From Pandoraea vervacti (lineage in GTDB: Bacteria; Pseudomonadota; Gammaproteobacteria; Burkholderiales; Burkholderiaceae): DNA of 64,000 nucleotides. Below, in pieces: positions 1 through 7,986 of the stretch. The stretch lies in the NCBI RefSeq assembly GCF_000934605.2, contig NZ_CP010897.2, forward strand, positions 434,001 through 498,000, written 5' to 3'. Under the pieces are notes generated by a model that saw only the letters and a list, made by a program, of their open reading frames with translations, did no database searches and was not told where the DNA came from. Every line of letters starts with the position of its first letter. The first letter of the stretch is position 1. The translations under genes and the position numbers were made by a program.

Positions 1-442
1 ACGCGGCGGTGCCCAGCGTGAGCTCATGACGAATCTTGCCGTGGTTCGCCACCACGAAGCGCACCGTGTCGCCACGCTTGACCGTCAGCGTGGCAGGCGA
101 GAAACGCATGGTGTCGCGCATATCGACGTCGACGGTGCGCGTGGCCTTCGCCTCGTCGCCCGGCTCGCCGATGGCGGCCGCTTCGCCGCCATGGCTGTGC
201 TGCATGTGCATGGCGTGTGAATCGTCGGCGAACGCGGGCGTGGTAAGCCCGAGCATGGCCGCACTCAGTAACGGAACGCTCACGAAGCGCAGGCGTCGCG
301 CCGCACGTTGCAAGCGGCTTTGCCCGGCGGTATGCAGGGCGGTGTCCGACCCGAGGGGCGAACTGACGGGCGAACCGAGAAGCGAACCAAAAAGCGAACC
401 GAGGCTTGAATCGTGGCGTGAACCGAGGGGCGTGCGAATCAT
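1..442 (-). CDS. cupredoxin-family copper protein (3' end outside window)
   Basis: About 147 residues are visible from the ATG at 442 before the frame leaves the left edge. A long Gly/Ser-rich start is followed by an Arg-rich stretch and a hydrophobic signal segment ending near TPAFA, then a His/Met patch (HAMHMQHSHGG). After that comes a beta-strand pattern typical of plastocyanin-like domains (MRDTMRFSPATLTVKRGD, then VANHGKIRHEL), whose His would be the first copper ligand. The ATG overlaps the stop of the multicopper oxidase by 4 bases (ATGA), which suggests translational coupling. A TTG at 313, just before the Arg-rich signal peptide, is an alternative start. A periplasmic copper-binding or electron-transfer role is inferred from family and context. 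Confidence 0.8.
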   Translation of the reverse strand, partial: MIRTPLGSRHDSSLGSLFGSLLGSPVSSPLGSDTALHTAGQSRLQRAARRLRFVSVPLLSAAMLGLTTPAFADDSHAMHMQHSHGGEAAAIGEPGDEAKATRTVDVDMRDTMRFSPATLTVKRGDTVRFVVANHGKIRHELTLGTAA

Positions 443-1785
443 GATTTGACTCCGGTTTTGCCTGCCTTTGCCGGCTGGCGATGGGTAGAGGGTAACGCTG
501 AAGTGCTGCCTTGCCATGGACTCGCGACGGAGCCTCGCGGCGCGCGATACCAGCCGGGATCGCGATAACTGTCGCGCGGCAAGTCCTGCCGTACTTTCAG
601 GGTGGTGAACATGCCGCCCATTTCGATAGGGCCGTAAGGGCCGGTGCCCGTCATCATCGGCAGCGTGTTTTCGGGCAACGGCATATCCATGCCGTTCATC
701 GATGCCCCGGTCTCACCCATGGCCATGTAGTCGGGAATGATGCGGGTGATCTTCGCGGCAATCTCGCGTTGGTTCACGCCGAGCATGGTGGGCACGTCGT
801 GCCCCATCGGGTTCATCGTGTGGTGCGACTTGTGACAGTGAAACGCCCAGTCGCCGGGTTCGGTGGCGTCGAACTCGATAGCGCGCATTTGCCCGACGGC
901 GACATCCGTGGTCACTTCCGGCCACTGCGCCGATGGCGGCACCCAGCCGCCATCGGTGCCCGTGACCTTGAATTCGTGCCCATGCAGGTGAATCGGGTGA
1001 TTCGTCATGGTCAGGTTGCCGATGCGAATTCGCACCCGGTCGCCCTGACGCGCGAGCAGCGGATCGATGCCGGGAAAGGCGCGACTGTTCCACGTCCACA
1101 GGTTGAAGTCCGTCATCTCGTTCACGCGCGGCGTGCGCGTACCGGGGTCGATGGCATACGCGTTGATGAGGAAGACGTAGTCGCGATCGACCGGCATGAA
1201 CGACGGGTCTTTCGGATGCGTGACCCAGAACCCCATGAGGCCCATCGCCATTTGCATCATCTCGTCCGCGTGCGGGTGATACATGAAGGTGCCCGGACGT
1301 TTAGCCTCGAACTCGTAGACGTATGTCTGGCCGGGCGCGATCGCGCGCTGATTGAGGCCGGCAACGCCGTCCATCCCGTTGGGCAGCCGCTGGCCGTGCC
1401 AGTGCACGCTCGTCGCTTCGGGCAACTTGTTCGTCACGTAAAGGCGGACACGGTCACCTTCGACGACTTCGATGGTCGGTCCCGGGCTCTGGCCGTTGTA
1501 GCCCCACAGGTTCGCCTGCATGCCGGGCGCCATTTCCCGCACGACAGGTTCTGCGACCAGATGGAACTCCTTGACGCCGTTGCGCATGCGCCACGGCAGG
1601 GTCCAGCCGTTGAGCGTGACGACGGGGCGATAGGGCCGCCCGTTCGGTGGCGTGAGCGGTTTGGCGGTGCTGGCATCGTTGCGCGTGGCGGCGTCCGGCA
1701 GCGCGGCGAGGCTGGTGCGTTCGACGGCAGCCGCGCCCATGACGGCAAGGCTGGCGTTGCGCAGGAATCGTCGGCGCGAGGTCAT
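439..1785 (-). CDS. multicopper oxidase, Tat-exported (CopA-like)
   Basis: This 448-residue periplasmic oxidase probably converts Cu(I) to less toxic Cu(II) with O2. The N-terminus SRRRFLRNAS is a twin-arginine signal. All four multicopper-oxidase copper motifs are present: HWHG (about residue 128), HPH (170-172), HPIHLHGH (263-270) and HCH followed by a His/Met-rich tail (316-322), so the type 1 and trinuclear sites look complete. It is shorter than classical CopA/PcoA (about 600) and lacks their long Met-rich insert. It lies in a copper operon with 4-base ATGA overlaps to the efflux gene upstream and the cupredoxin downstream. The oxidase family is secure; copper as the physiological substrate is inferred from neighbours. 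Confidence 0.92.
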   Translation of the reverse strand: MTSRRRFLRNASLAVMGAAAVERTSLAALPDAATRNDASTAKPLTPPNGRPYRPVVTLNGWTLPWRMRNGVKEFHLVAEPVVREMAPGMQANLWGYNGQSPGPTIEVVEGDRVRLYVTNKLPEATSVHWHGQRLPNGMDGVAGLNQRAIAPGQTYVYEFEAKRPGTFMYHPHADEMMQMAMGLMGFWVTHPKDPSFMPVDRDYVFLINAYAIDPGTRTPRVNEMTDFNLWTWNSRAFPGIDPLLARQGDRVRIRIGNLTMTNHPIHLHGHEFKVTGTDGGWVPPSAQWPEVTTDVAVGQMRAIEFDATEPGDWAFHCHKSHHTMNPMGHDVPTMLGVNQREIAAKITRIIPDYMAMGETGASMNGMDMPLPENTLPMMTGTGPYGPIEMGGMFTTLKVRQDLPRDSYRDPGWYRAPRGSVASPWQGSTSALPSTHRQPAKAGKTGVKS

Positions 1786-3359
1786 GCGCCACCTCCATGT
1801 CGATGGGATTGTGAGGGTTGCGAGGATGTTGGCGTTGGCGCTGCGACGCTCGGGGCGGCGCTGTCCGATGGAGGCCCGCCACCCGCGTCAGGGGGTGCGT
1901 TCGGCAGTGCGCTTGCGACGTCCGGTTCTCCGCCGCCGACGCTTTCCCGAAACGCGGCGTCGGCAAGCCAATAGTCGGCTCGCGCATCGATGTCGCCGAG
2001 TATCGTGTCACGTTGCTCGCGGGCATCGGTGAGCAGGTCGAACACGCTCGCGAGCATGCCGTTGTATCGCAGCAACCATTCGTCCGAGATGCGTTGGCGC
2101 ATCGGCAGGATCGTCGTGCGGTAATGCTCGGCGATGTCCCATGCGGCAAGCGCCTGCGCGCGTCGCGTACGAACGTCGGCACGCGCGGCCACTGCGGTGT
2201 CGGCCAGACGGTCGACCCTCTGGCGATAGCGCGCTTCGGCGCCGGCAACGCGCGCCGAGCCCCAGTCGAAAAGGGGAATCTCCAGCGAAATTTCGTAGCC
2301 CTGTTCGCTGGGTTTGCCCGTCTCACTGTTGTTGCGGTATGCCATGTCGAGCACGTTGACGACACGCGTGACGCGCGTGAGGCCGAGGTCGCTGGCTGTG
2401 GCGTCGAGTGCTGCGCGCGCGGCGCGAATGTCGGCGCGCTCGCGCAGGGCCTGAGCTTGCGCGTCCGGCCAGGTGGGGCGCTCGCGCGGCAAGTCGGGCA
2501 AGCGCGAGGGCAACGTGAAGTGCAGTTGTTGCCCCCATAGTCCCATCTGACGCGCGAGATGTTCGCGCGCCGAGTTGGCCTGCTCGCGTGCGCGCGCAAG
2601 CCGTGCCGCCGTGTCCGCGTAGACGAGATTCGCTTGCGTGCGCCGCATCGCGCTGAAGTTGCCCGCGCGGGTCATGCCGTCGGCGAGTTCGCTCGCGGCC
2701 TGCGTGGCGAGACGGGTCTGCTCGAGGATCGCCACGCGCTCCTGCGCGGCAACGGCGTCGATCCAGGCACGGCGCGTGAGCGTGGCCTGTTCGACAATGG
2801 CTTGCGTTACCTGCGCCTGCACTTGCGCGAAGCGACGCGCTTCGATGCGCGCGGCCAGCGGCATCGTCAGCACGCGCACGAAGTCGATGCCCCATGTGCG
2901 TTCGATGCTGACATCGCCTCCGCCTTGCACGCGCTGGAACGAGAAGCGCGGATTAGGCAACCGTCCGGCCTGTACGAGCGACGCCTCGGCGATACCGAGT
3001 TCCGCATAGGTCGCCTGCAAGCCGCGATGGTTGAGCAGCGTGACACGAACGGCGGCGTCGATGTCGAGCGGTCGTTTGAGCAAGTCGTCGCGGGCCTCGG
3101 CGAGCGCCTGCGCGGTGGCGTCGTCCCGCGCCCAGACGGCGGAGGCGCCGAGACGCTTTTGCGTGGCTTGCGCGACGGCAGAGAAACCGCCGTCATCGCT
3201 GAACGTGGCGCAGCCCGAGAGGGCGAGCGTCGCGAGCGTGGCGAGTGCGCCAAGGACGAGCGGCATTCGCCGGGAAGGTTTCCGTTGCAATGGTGCGGCA
3301 CGTGACGGGGCGCCGGTGGCGACCCGCAATGTCGAGGGGAAAGAAGTCGCGTGCCTCAT
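1782..3359 (-). CDS. TolC-family outer-membrane efflux lipoprotein
   Basis: The 525-residue protein resembles the CusC/CzcC outer-membrane channels of heavy-metal RND exporters. It has a lipoprotein signal ending LALSGC, with acylated Cys50, and two long alpha-helical repeat halves rich in Ala, Arg and Gln (for example the stretch around VYADTAARLARAREQANSAREHLARQ). The ATG at 3359 overlaps the stop of the upstream Met/His-rich gene (ATGA). An internal ATG at 3266 would give a shorter, more typical lipoprotein signal. No RND pump or membrane-fusion gene is visible here, so either the partner lies elsewhere or the channel serves another export route. Confidence 0.88.
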   Translation of the reverse strand: MRHATSFPSTLRVATGAPSRAAPLQRKPSRRMPLVLGALATLATLALSGCATFSDDGGFSAVAQATQKRLGASAVWARDDATAQALAEARDDLLKRPLDIDAAVRVTLLNHRGLQATYAELGIAEASLVQAGRLPNPRFSFQRVQGGGDVSIERTWGIDFVRVLTMPLAARIEARRFAQVQAQVTQAIVEQATLTRRAWIDAVAAQERVAILEQTRLATQAASELADGMTRAGNFSAMRRTQANLVYADTAARLARAREQANSAREHLARQMGLWGQQLHFTLPSRLPDLPRERPTWPDAQAQALRERADIRAARAALDATASDLGLTRVTRVVNVLDMAYRNNSETGKPSEQGYEISLEIPLFDWGSARVAGAEARYRQRVDRLADTAVAARADVRTRRAQALAAWDIAEHYRTTILPMRQRISDEWLLRYNGMLASVFDLLTDAREQRDTILGDIDARADYWLADAAFRESVGGGEPDVASALPNAPPDAGGGPPSDSAAPSVAAPTPTSSQPSQSHRHGGGA

Positions 3360-3931
3360 TGCGAGTCCCCTTGCGGGATGTGGCCGCCATGCGTGGAGGG
3401 CGTCGGCGTGGGCGGCACGACGTCGCCCGTCGCGTCATGCAATGGCGCAGATCCCGTCGAACCGGGGGCTGGCGCCAGCGGCGTCGTGTGACCCATCGCT
3501 TCATGATGCGGCGGCGCAGATGGCGTTGCGCCGGGGGCGGGGGCCATCGGCATGGTGTGACCCATCGCCCCATGGTCCATCGGTGCAGGTGCGCTCGACA
3601 TGCCGTGTGCCGCATGACCCGTCGGCGCGCTTGCGCGGCTGCTGCCTTGATGGGGCATATCGTGGCGGCCGCCCGGCATGCCGGCGTTGCCAGACACGCT
3701 GGCGTTGACCGTGCGCCAGTCATCGGTGGCCACCGACAACGCCGGCGGGGTGAAGTCGCCGAGTACGCTTGCCGGCATGGGACCTGTCGGTGCGTTCGGT
3801 GAAGCCGGGTCGCGAATCACGACCGGCGGGGCCGCGCTTTCGGCGCCGGTGGCGGTTACCGATCCGGCGCCCCACAGCGTTAGCGCGACCGGCACGCGCC
3901 AGGCGTGCCGTCGTAAGAGAAGAAACATCAT
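3356..3931 (-). CDS. Met/His-rich periplasmic protein of the copper operon
   Basis: A 191-residue protein from the ATG at 3931; GTG/ATG codons at 4006 and 4003 give a longer form with no better ribosome site. The N-terminus (MMFLLLRRHAWRVPVALTLW) looks like a signal peptide. The C-terminal half is low complexity with imperfect repeats of about 25 residues containing HGAMGHTMPMAPAPG and HHEAMGHTTPLAPAPG. Such His/Met clusters commonly bind Cu(I)/Cu(II). No enzyme fold is recognisable. The gene is coupled by a 4-base overlap to the outer-membrane efflux gene. A copper chaperone or sponge role is inferred, not shown. Confidence 0.7.
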   Translation of the reverse strand: MMFLLLRRHAWRVPVALTLWGAGSVTATGAESAAPPVVIRDPASPNAPTGPMPASVLGDFTPPALSVATDDWRTVNASVSGNAGMPGGRHDMPHQGSSRASAPTGHAAHGMSSAPAPMDHGAMGHTMPMAPAPGATPSAPPHHEAMGHTTPLAPAPGSTGSAPLHDATGDVVPPTPTPSTHGGHIPQGDSQ

Positions 3932-4185
3932 CGAAAGGACTCGTCGATCTGTCGATGCCGCAGACGACGCGATCGGCCCAGGGGCCTGAACGTCGTCGCG
4001 CATCACACATTCATGGGACGGACGGACTTAGGGCGGGCGCAGCGTGGCCAACGAGCGGGCAGGGGCCAGGCGCGCACTACGGCATAAGTCGGTCCGACGG
4101 GGAAGGAAGACGACGTGCATTCGGCGCGCGCGTGCGTGGCACAGTAGGGTGCTGTGGCAACCGCCGTCGAGCCGGCGCAGTGTCG

Positions 4186-4683
4186 TCAGACGGCGAGCGG
4201 TTTGGGAGGGCGTTCGGGCACTGCGACGACAGCACTGGCGGCGGACGTTCGCAGGAAAGGAATGGCGGCGGACGGCTGGGCGTCCGGCACGCGTAGTGCC
4301 ACGCTTTGCGGCAGCGCCGTGCACACGACGCATGCCGCACACGCGGAGCAACTGGCGTGAAGACTGTGCGCGCCTCGCGAGTCGTGCGAATCATGCGAGT
4401 CGGGCAAGTCGTTCGATGAAGCGAGGGCGTCGCCGGAGGCGACCACGCCGTCGTCACCGTGATGGTGTGCCCCTGGCATCGCGCTGTCGTCCACCGCTAC
4501 GCCGCCGGACATCATCGCGAGATGCCGGGCCATCGTGGCGGTCTCGGTTGCCTTCGCAGCGACAGCTTGCGTCGACGTCGCAGGCGTGCCGGGCGCGCAA
4601 TGCGTGCGCAGCGCAGCCATGGCCTGTAACGGCATGGTTACGCACAACAGCAACAGCACGAGGAGTTTGCGCCAGCGATTCAT
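4186..4683 (-). CDS. small secreted Cys/His-rich protein, possible metal-binding (DUF2946-like)
   Basis: A 165-residue protein starting at MNRWRKLLVLLLLCVTMPLQ, which is a clear signal peptide. The mature part has His-rich patches (GAHHHGDDG, DSHDSHDSRGAHSLH) followed by a Cys cluster (CSACAACVVC) and a Pro-rich tail. This layout resembles small DUF2946-type proteins found beside copper-resistance genes in Burkholderiaceae; the link is from memory and was not checked. The in-frame extension upstream to 4920 is Cys/Arg-rich nonsense overlapping the next gene, so it was rejected. Function is unknown; periplasmic metal binding is the natural guess. Confidence 0.68.
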   Translation of the reverse strand: MNRWRKLLVLLLLCVTMPLQAMAALRTHCAPGTPATSTQAVAAKATETATMARHLAMMSGGVAVDDSAMPGAHHHGDDGVVASGDALASSNDLPDSHDSHDSRGAHSLHASCSACAACVVCTALPQSVALRVPDAQPSAAIPFLRTSAASAVVAVPERPPKPLAV

Positions 4684-4792
4684 GCCGCGCAGTCTAGCAC
4701 CGCCTGAGCGCCGCTCGCAAATCGACGTGCGGCGCACGATGGGGAGCATTGCCCACAACGCATGGGCAGCGTCGGCACCCCGGACACCCCCG

Positions 4793-5197
4793 TCAATGTT
4801 CGAACAGATGGAACGTCTCGAAATGAGTGCGTCGTCTGGACAGCGCCACGAGATTGACGACGCACACGAGCGCGACGAGCACGAACAACGGGGCCGACAC
4901 TTCCACCGTGTCGCGGGCAAGCAGCGAGAAGGCGCTCAGCAACACCATCAGCGTGAGCATCACGCGATGCAACCATGCGGCCAGCCGCAGATATCGCTCG
5001 GACTGTGCGACCAGTACCACGAGCGAGACATAGAACGGCGCGGCGATCACGGCGAGCACGCAAAGCGCGAGCAACACGCCCAGCACGCTGGCGAGCAGTT
5101 CGTGGCCGTCGGCAGCGCTCGATTGCACGCCGACCACCGTCGCCGCAGCGAGGTAGAGCAGCATCAGACCATCGAGAACGATTGCGAGTCGGTTCAT
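4793..5197 (-). CDS. small integral membrane protein, unknown function
   Basis: A 134-residue protein from the ATG at 5197, which has a good Shine-Dalgarno (GGAGAG, 5 bases upstream). It is almost entirely hydrophobic, with about four membrane segments: LAIVLDGLMLLYLAAATVVG, LLASVLGVLLALCVLAVIAA, a third after a short Arg loop (VMLTLMVLLSAFSLLA), and LFVLVALVCVVNLVAL near the end. It is the first gene of the minus-strand run into the copper genes and may be co-transcribed with them (gap of 109 bases to the next gene). I do not recognise the family. Confidence 0.7.
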   Translation of the reverse strand: MNRLAIVLDGLMLLYLAAATVVGVQSSAADGHELLASVLGVLLALCVLAVIAAPFYVSLVVLVAQSERYLRLAAWLHRVMLTLMVLLSAFSLLARDTVEVSAPLFVLVALVCVVNLVALSRRRTHFETFHLFEH

Positions 5198-5381
5198 GTC
5201 ATCTCTCCGGCGGATGAAGTGCGGAGGGGATAGCGCCCCATGCAAAGCGACGGGGGCGGCGGTGCGGCAATTCCATTCCATGGGGACACGGGCCGACGCG
5301 AGCATTGTCGTCAGCGCCATGCCAGACTAGCCGAGTCAAACGATGGGGCTGTGACACCGGCCGGTCGGCGGCGTGCCGACG

Positions 5382-5810
5382 TCAGCGCGGCGGTGATGGC
5401 GTGGCGGACGGGCGCGGCTGTGCATCGGTCTCCGGCTCGGCGGACGTCTCCCGCCCGGCGGCGACCATGGGCAATGCAAGGCCGAGCCAGACGGCTGCAG
5501 CGTCGACGCTCGCGGGATTCGAAGGGGCCTGAATGCGATACACGGCGACGTTGCCGCAGTCGTCCGAGCAGAACAGATCGCGCTCCAGATCGGCCACGAC
5601 GTCGAGGCGCTGTTGAACGCGGTAGAAGCCCTGCGGCGTGAGGTCCTGGACGAGCGCGGCGAGGGTCTCGGGATAGAGAAAGACGCGGGACGGCCAATGG
5701 CCGTGCCGGAGGCGAAACCGACCGAGCGCGCCAAGCACATGCGCCAGCGTGCCGCCATGACCGCGAACGAAGTCGATCAGGTGCGACGTGCCGTACCCGT
5801 TGGTGTACAC
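5382..5810 (-). CDS. hypothetical protein of 142 residues
   Basis: The coding-like part begins around VYTNGYGTSHLIDFVRGHGG. I chose the GTG at 5810 because GGAG lies 5 bases upstream. The frame stays open far upstream, but that part runs through a predicted small RNA and reads as Arg/Pro/Cys noise. The middle (LGALGRFRLRHGHWPSRVFLYPETLAALVQDLTPQGFYRVQQRLDVV is the region, residues about 30-75) looks like a small alpha/beta domain. Two cysteines follow in FCSDDCGN, and the C-terminus is Pro/Glu-rich. No family is recognised. It stands alone between the copper operon and the small RNA. Confidence 0.55.
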   Translation of the reverse strand: MYTNGYGTSHLIDFVRGHGGTLAHVLGALGRFRLRHGHWPSRVFLYPETLAALVQDLTPQGFYRVQQRLDVVADLERDLFCSDDCGNVAVYRIQAPSNPASVDAAAVWLGLALPMVAAGRETSAEPETDAQPRPSATPSPPR

Positions 5811-5993
5811 AAACGCTCCGTTGACTTCCCGAAGGTGAGTGCCCGGTAAATATTGGTCTTGTGATTCGATAGTTGCAGACAGGCGCCGCCCGCGAAATCC
5901 GCACTTTCGCTTAGTCCGTCGGCATGAGTGGGGCGGGCGCACCGTGAGCGCACGCAGTGCATGGACCCTGGGGCGGGCACGCGACGCACAAAT

Positions 5994-6158
5994 GGAAACC
6001 GGCGGACTAAGCCGCCGGTTGAGGCCCCATCGGGGCATCGCCAGCCGCGTGTACCGGCGCGGCATGGTATGGGCCAAGGAGACTTGGCGCCAGAGGGCAT
6101 TGCCGTGAAGCGGATGAACCCCGCAGGGTTCCCGGCCGTGCCCATGCAGCTTCGCTGC
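5994..6158 (-). ncRNA. candidate structured small RNA of about 165 nt
   Basis: On the minus strand a sigma70-like promoter (TTGGCG, 16-base spacer, TATACT; plus positions 6165-6192) precedes a non-coding stretch made of consecutive perfect hairpins: GCAGC/GCTGC, GAACCC/GGGTTC, CCAAG/CTTGG, GCCGCG/CGCGGC, GCCCC/GGGGC. It ends in a 9-bp stem AACCGGCGG/CCGCCGGTT followed by TTCCATTT, which looks like an intrinsic terminator. I compared it by eye with 6S, 4.5S, tmRNA, RNase P and common riboswitch cores and found no match. A serial-hairpin layout is reminiscent of the betaproteobacterial toxic sRNA family, but this is only a guess. The start is estimated from the -10 box. Confidence 0.5.
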
Positions 6159-6164
6159 CATTGG

Positions 6165-6192
6165 AGTATAGGACGCCGACGCCACTCGCCAA
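6165..6192 (-). promoter_or_regulatory. sigma70-type promoter of the small RNA
   Basis: Read on the minus strand: -35 TTGGCG (plus 6187-6192), a 16-base spacer, then -10 TATACT (plus 6165-6170). It drives transcription into the serial-hairpin region and not directly into a good open reading frame. Confidence 0.55.
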
Positions 6193-6404
6193 TTGGCTTT
6201 TCGGATGAGATCGGCGCGTGGTCCCGCCGAGAACAATCGGAAGAGGACGCACTCGAATTGACGCACGATTTCCCTCATGACTGTGGTTTCGTCCGCGCGA
6301 ACTTTGCGTTCTAATGGCACCATTCCAGGCGATACGTGAACCGGCAAAGGCGCGAAAGCACGCACGGCAGCTGCGCCGCCGCACCTCAGTCGAACATTCC
6401 AACA

Positions 6405-6920
6405 ATGTCAACGAAACCTCTACAACGATGGGCCTTGCTGGCGTGCCTTTGCGCGGCACAGACGGCGTTCGCCGCCGACCAGTGCGAGGGCATCCTCATG
6501 CTCGCCAAGAGCGCACAAACCGGCTTTGAAGACGTGACGGGCCCGCTCGTGGCCAAGAACGAACTGGGCGAGAGCTATCAGGCGACCTATTCGGTGCCGG
6601 GCGGCGACTGCAAGGTGTTCCGCGCGACAGGCCTCGCGCCGACCTACGAATGCATCTGGGATTACCAGAAGATCACGCCGATGGACTTGCGCCGTCAGGC
6701 GCAGAAGTTCGCCACCGACGTGTCGCGTTGTACCCGCGGCGTGACGACCATGCGCACGACGACGACGAATCCCGCCGGACTGCCTGCCGAATGGCAAAGC
6801 GCGAGCCGGAAATTCGCGCGTCCGGTCAACTTCACCATTACCGCGCAGGATCTGGTGACGCCGCGCGGCGAACGGATGCGCGAGATTTCGTTGTCGGTCG
6901 AGAAGCAGGTGGACAAGTAA
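6405..6920 (+). CDS. secreted protein of unknown function (171 residues)
   Basis: The start is the ATG at 6405, giving MSTKPLQRWALLACLCAAQT, a signal peptide probably cleaved after AFA near residue 24. The in-frame upstream extension to 6336 is polar and unlike a protein start. The mature part has four cysteines (DQCEG, GDCKV, YECIW, SRCTR) that could form two periplasmic disulfides. It is rich in Thr near the C-terminus. I do not recognise the family. It stands alone, 286 bases before the next small secreted protein, on the same strand. Confidence 0.72.
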   Translation: MSTKPLQRWALLACLCAAQTAFAADQCEGILMLAKSAQTGFEDVTGPLVAKNELGESYQATYSVPGGDCKVFRATGLAPTYECIWDYQKITPMDLRRQAQKFATDVSRCTRGVTTMRTTTTNPAGLPAEWQSASRKFARPVNFTITAQDLVTPRGERMREISLSVEKQVDK

Positions 6921-7206
6921 GACGGCGCTGCTCAGGGCCGGCGGTGGCACCCTGCCTGGCCTTGCCCGACAAGGCGGTGCGGCGCTTGGCGAGCCCGTTC
7001 GGGCGCCGCGGTTTGCGCCGGACGCACAGCAGTTACAAACGGTTGCAGACCGCTCTGCGCATTAACATCTTTTCGGTCGACGCTCATTCGGCTGACCCGG
7101 TAAAGTCATTCGTGAGGCGTATGGCGTATGTGTCATCCACACGTGCAAACCGCGTCTCGTGCCAACCGGCCCCACCTTCGTGGCCGGCTGATGTGGCTAA
7201 ACCGAA

Positions 7207-7470
7207 ATGAGTGTCCGACTGCGTTGCTGCTTCCTGTTATTGCTGGTGTGTGCCTTCCCCGCCTGGGCTGACGGCGGGCGGGGTCGCGAAATGCTGGACC
7301 TCAACAAGGCGTCGCTGCGCGAAGACATCAGCCGTTTCAACGCGGATCGCGGTCGTGGCCAGGCGGCCTATCCGAACTGGGCTGCACCGGCAGAACCGCG
7401 CGAGCGCCAGTACACGCCGCAAGGCGAACCGCGTGGTCAGCGCGGCGAGGGCGGCCGCCGCAACCGCTGA
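7207..7470 (+). CDS. small secreted Arg/Gly-rich protein (87 residues)
   Basis: An 87-residue protein with a signal peptide (MSVRLRCCFLLLLVCAFPAW, cleavage after AWA). The short mature chain begins DGGRGREMLDLNKASLREDI and ends in a Gly/Arg/Gln-rich tail (GEPRGQRGEGGRRNR). The charged helix followed by a disordered basic tail suggests a periplasmic or surface peptide. Function is unknown. Codon pattern and signal peptide support it as real despite its small size. Confidence 0.6.
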   Translation: MSVRLRCCFLLLLVCAFPAWADGGRGREMLDLNKASLREDISRFNADRGRGQAAYPNWAAPAEPRERQYTPQGEPRGQRGEGGRRNR

Positions 7471-7986
7471 GCACGGTCGCTGGCCCTGCCGGGCGTTATC
7501 GCCTCATCCCGCATTTCCCTTTCCCTCCCCCTCTCCCCGCCCGCGCACCCGCGACTGCGGTAACCGCGACGCGGCCCGAATGCTTTCCTGCGTGAGACTT
7601 CGACTGCACCGAATGTTGCACATGTGCAACATTAGATGCGTTCGCCCAGCGTCAAAGTCGGCTGTCGGTCGGCCTTGCGCGACGCCCATTATCCGTGGAC
7701 ATCACGGCGAATGTGAGTGATCGCTAACCCCGCAATATGCGGGTTATATCGATCTCGTTATACCGAGATTAACTGCGGCGCGGATGGTCCTCCGATTTTT
7801 GTCTCTCCACCATTTCCCAGCCACTTCGTGTGGTGCATTTTTCCGGCCGTTCCGACCTTTCTGAGCGGGGGGCGGCTATGCGAGAATCACGGCCGTTTAA
7901 CAGGGAGGCGCTTCTCGAATGGGCGCCGGCAGGTCCCGTGCAAGGCGGGAACAGGCACACAAAATACATAAAGCAAGGAGAAGTGA
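7471..7986. other. 516-base intergenic region before the porin
   Basis: No convincing gene is seen. It contains a perfect 22-base palindrome (7612-7633) and a 6-bp inverted repeat ATCTCG-N6-CGAGAT (7752-7769) in a locally AT-richer stretch. It ends in the ribosome-binding region AAGGAG just before the porin ATG. This is the likely control region for the porin. Confidence 0.6.
7612..7633. promoter_or_regulatory. perfect 22-base palindrome, candidate operator
   Basis: The half-site AATGTTGCACA is followed without spacer by its exact reverse complement TGTGCAACATT. A dyad this long is unlikely by chance in GC-rich DNA and looks like a dimeric regulator site. It lies 354 bases before the porin start and 142 bases after the small secreted gene. 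The regulator is unknown. Confidence 0.5.

Larger units (their letters stand above)
5811..6404. other. 594-base intergenic region
   Basis: This gap separates the minus-strand orphan gene from the plus-strand secreted protein. Its main content is the candidate small RNA with its own promoter and terminator (5994-6192). Positions 6193-6404 show no clear gene. The 5811-5993 part would be the leader of the orphan gene if transcription reads past the RNA terminator. Confidence 0.6.

Noticed and set aside
5994..6158. Small RNA considered as 6S RNA, tmRNA, SRP RNA or a riboswitch
   Set aside because: None of the core motifs I know for these classes could be found, and the serial-hairpin layout is different; it is kept only as an unclassified candidate.
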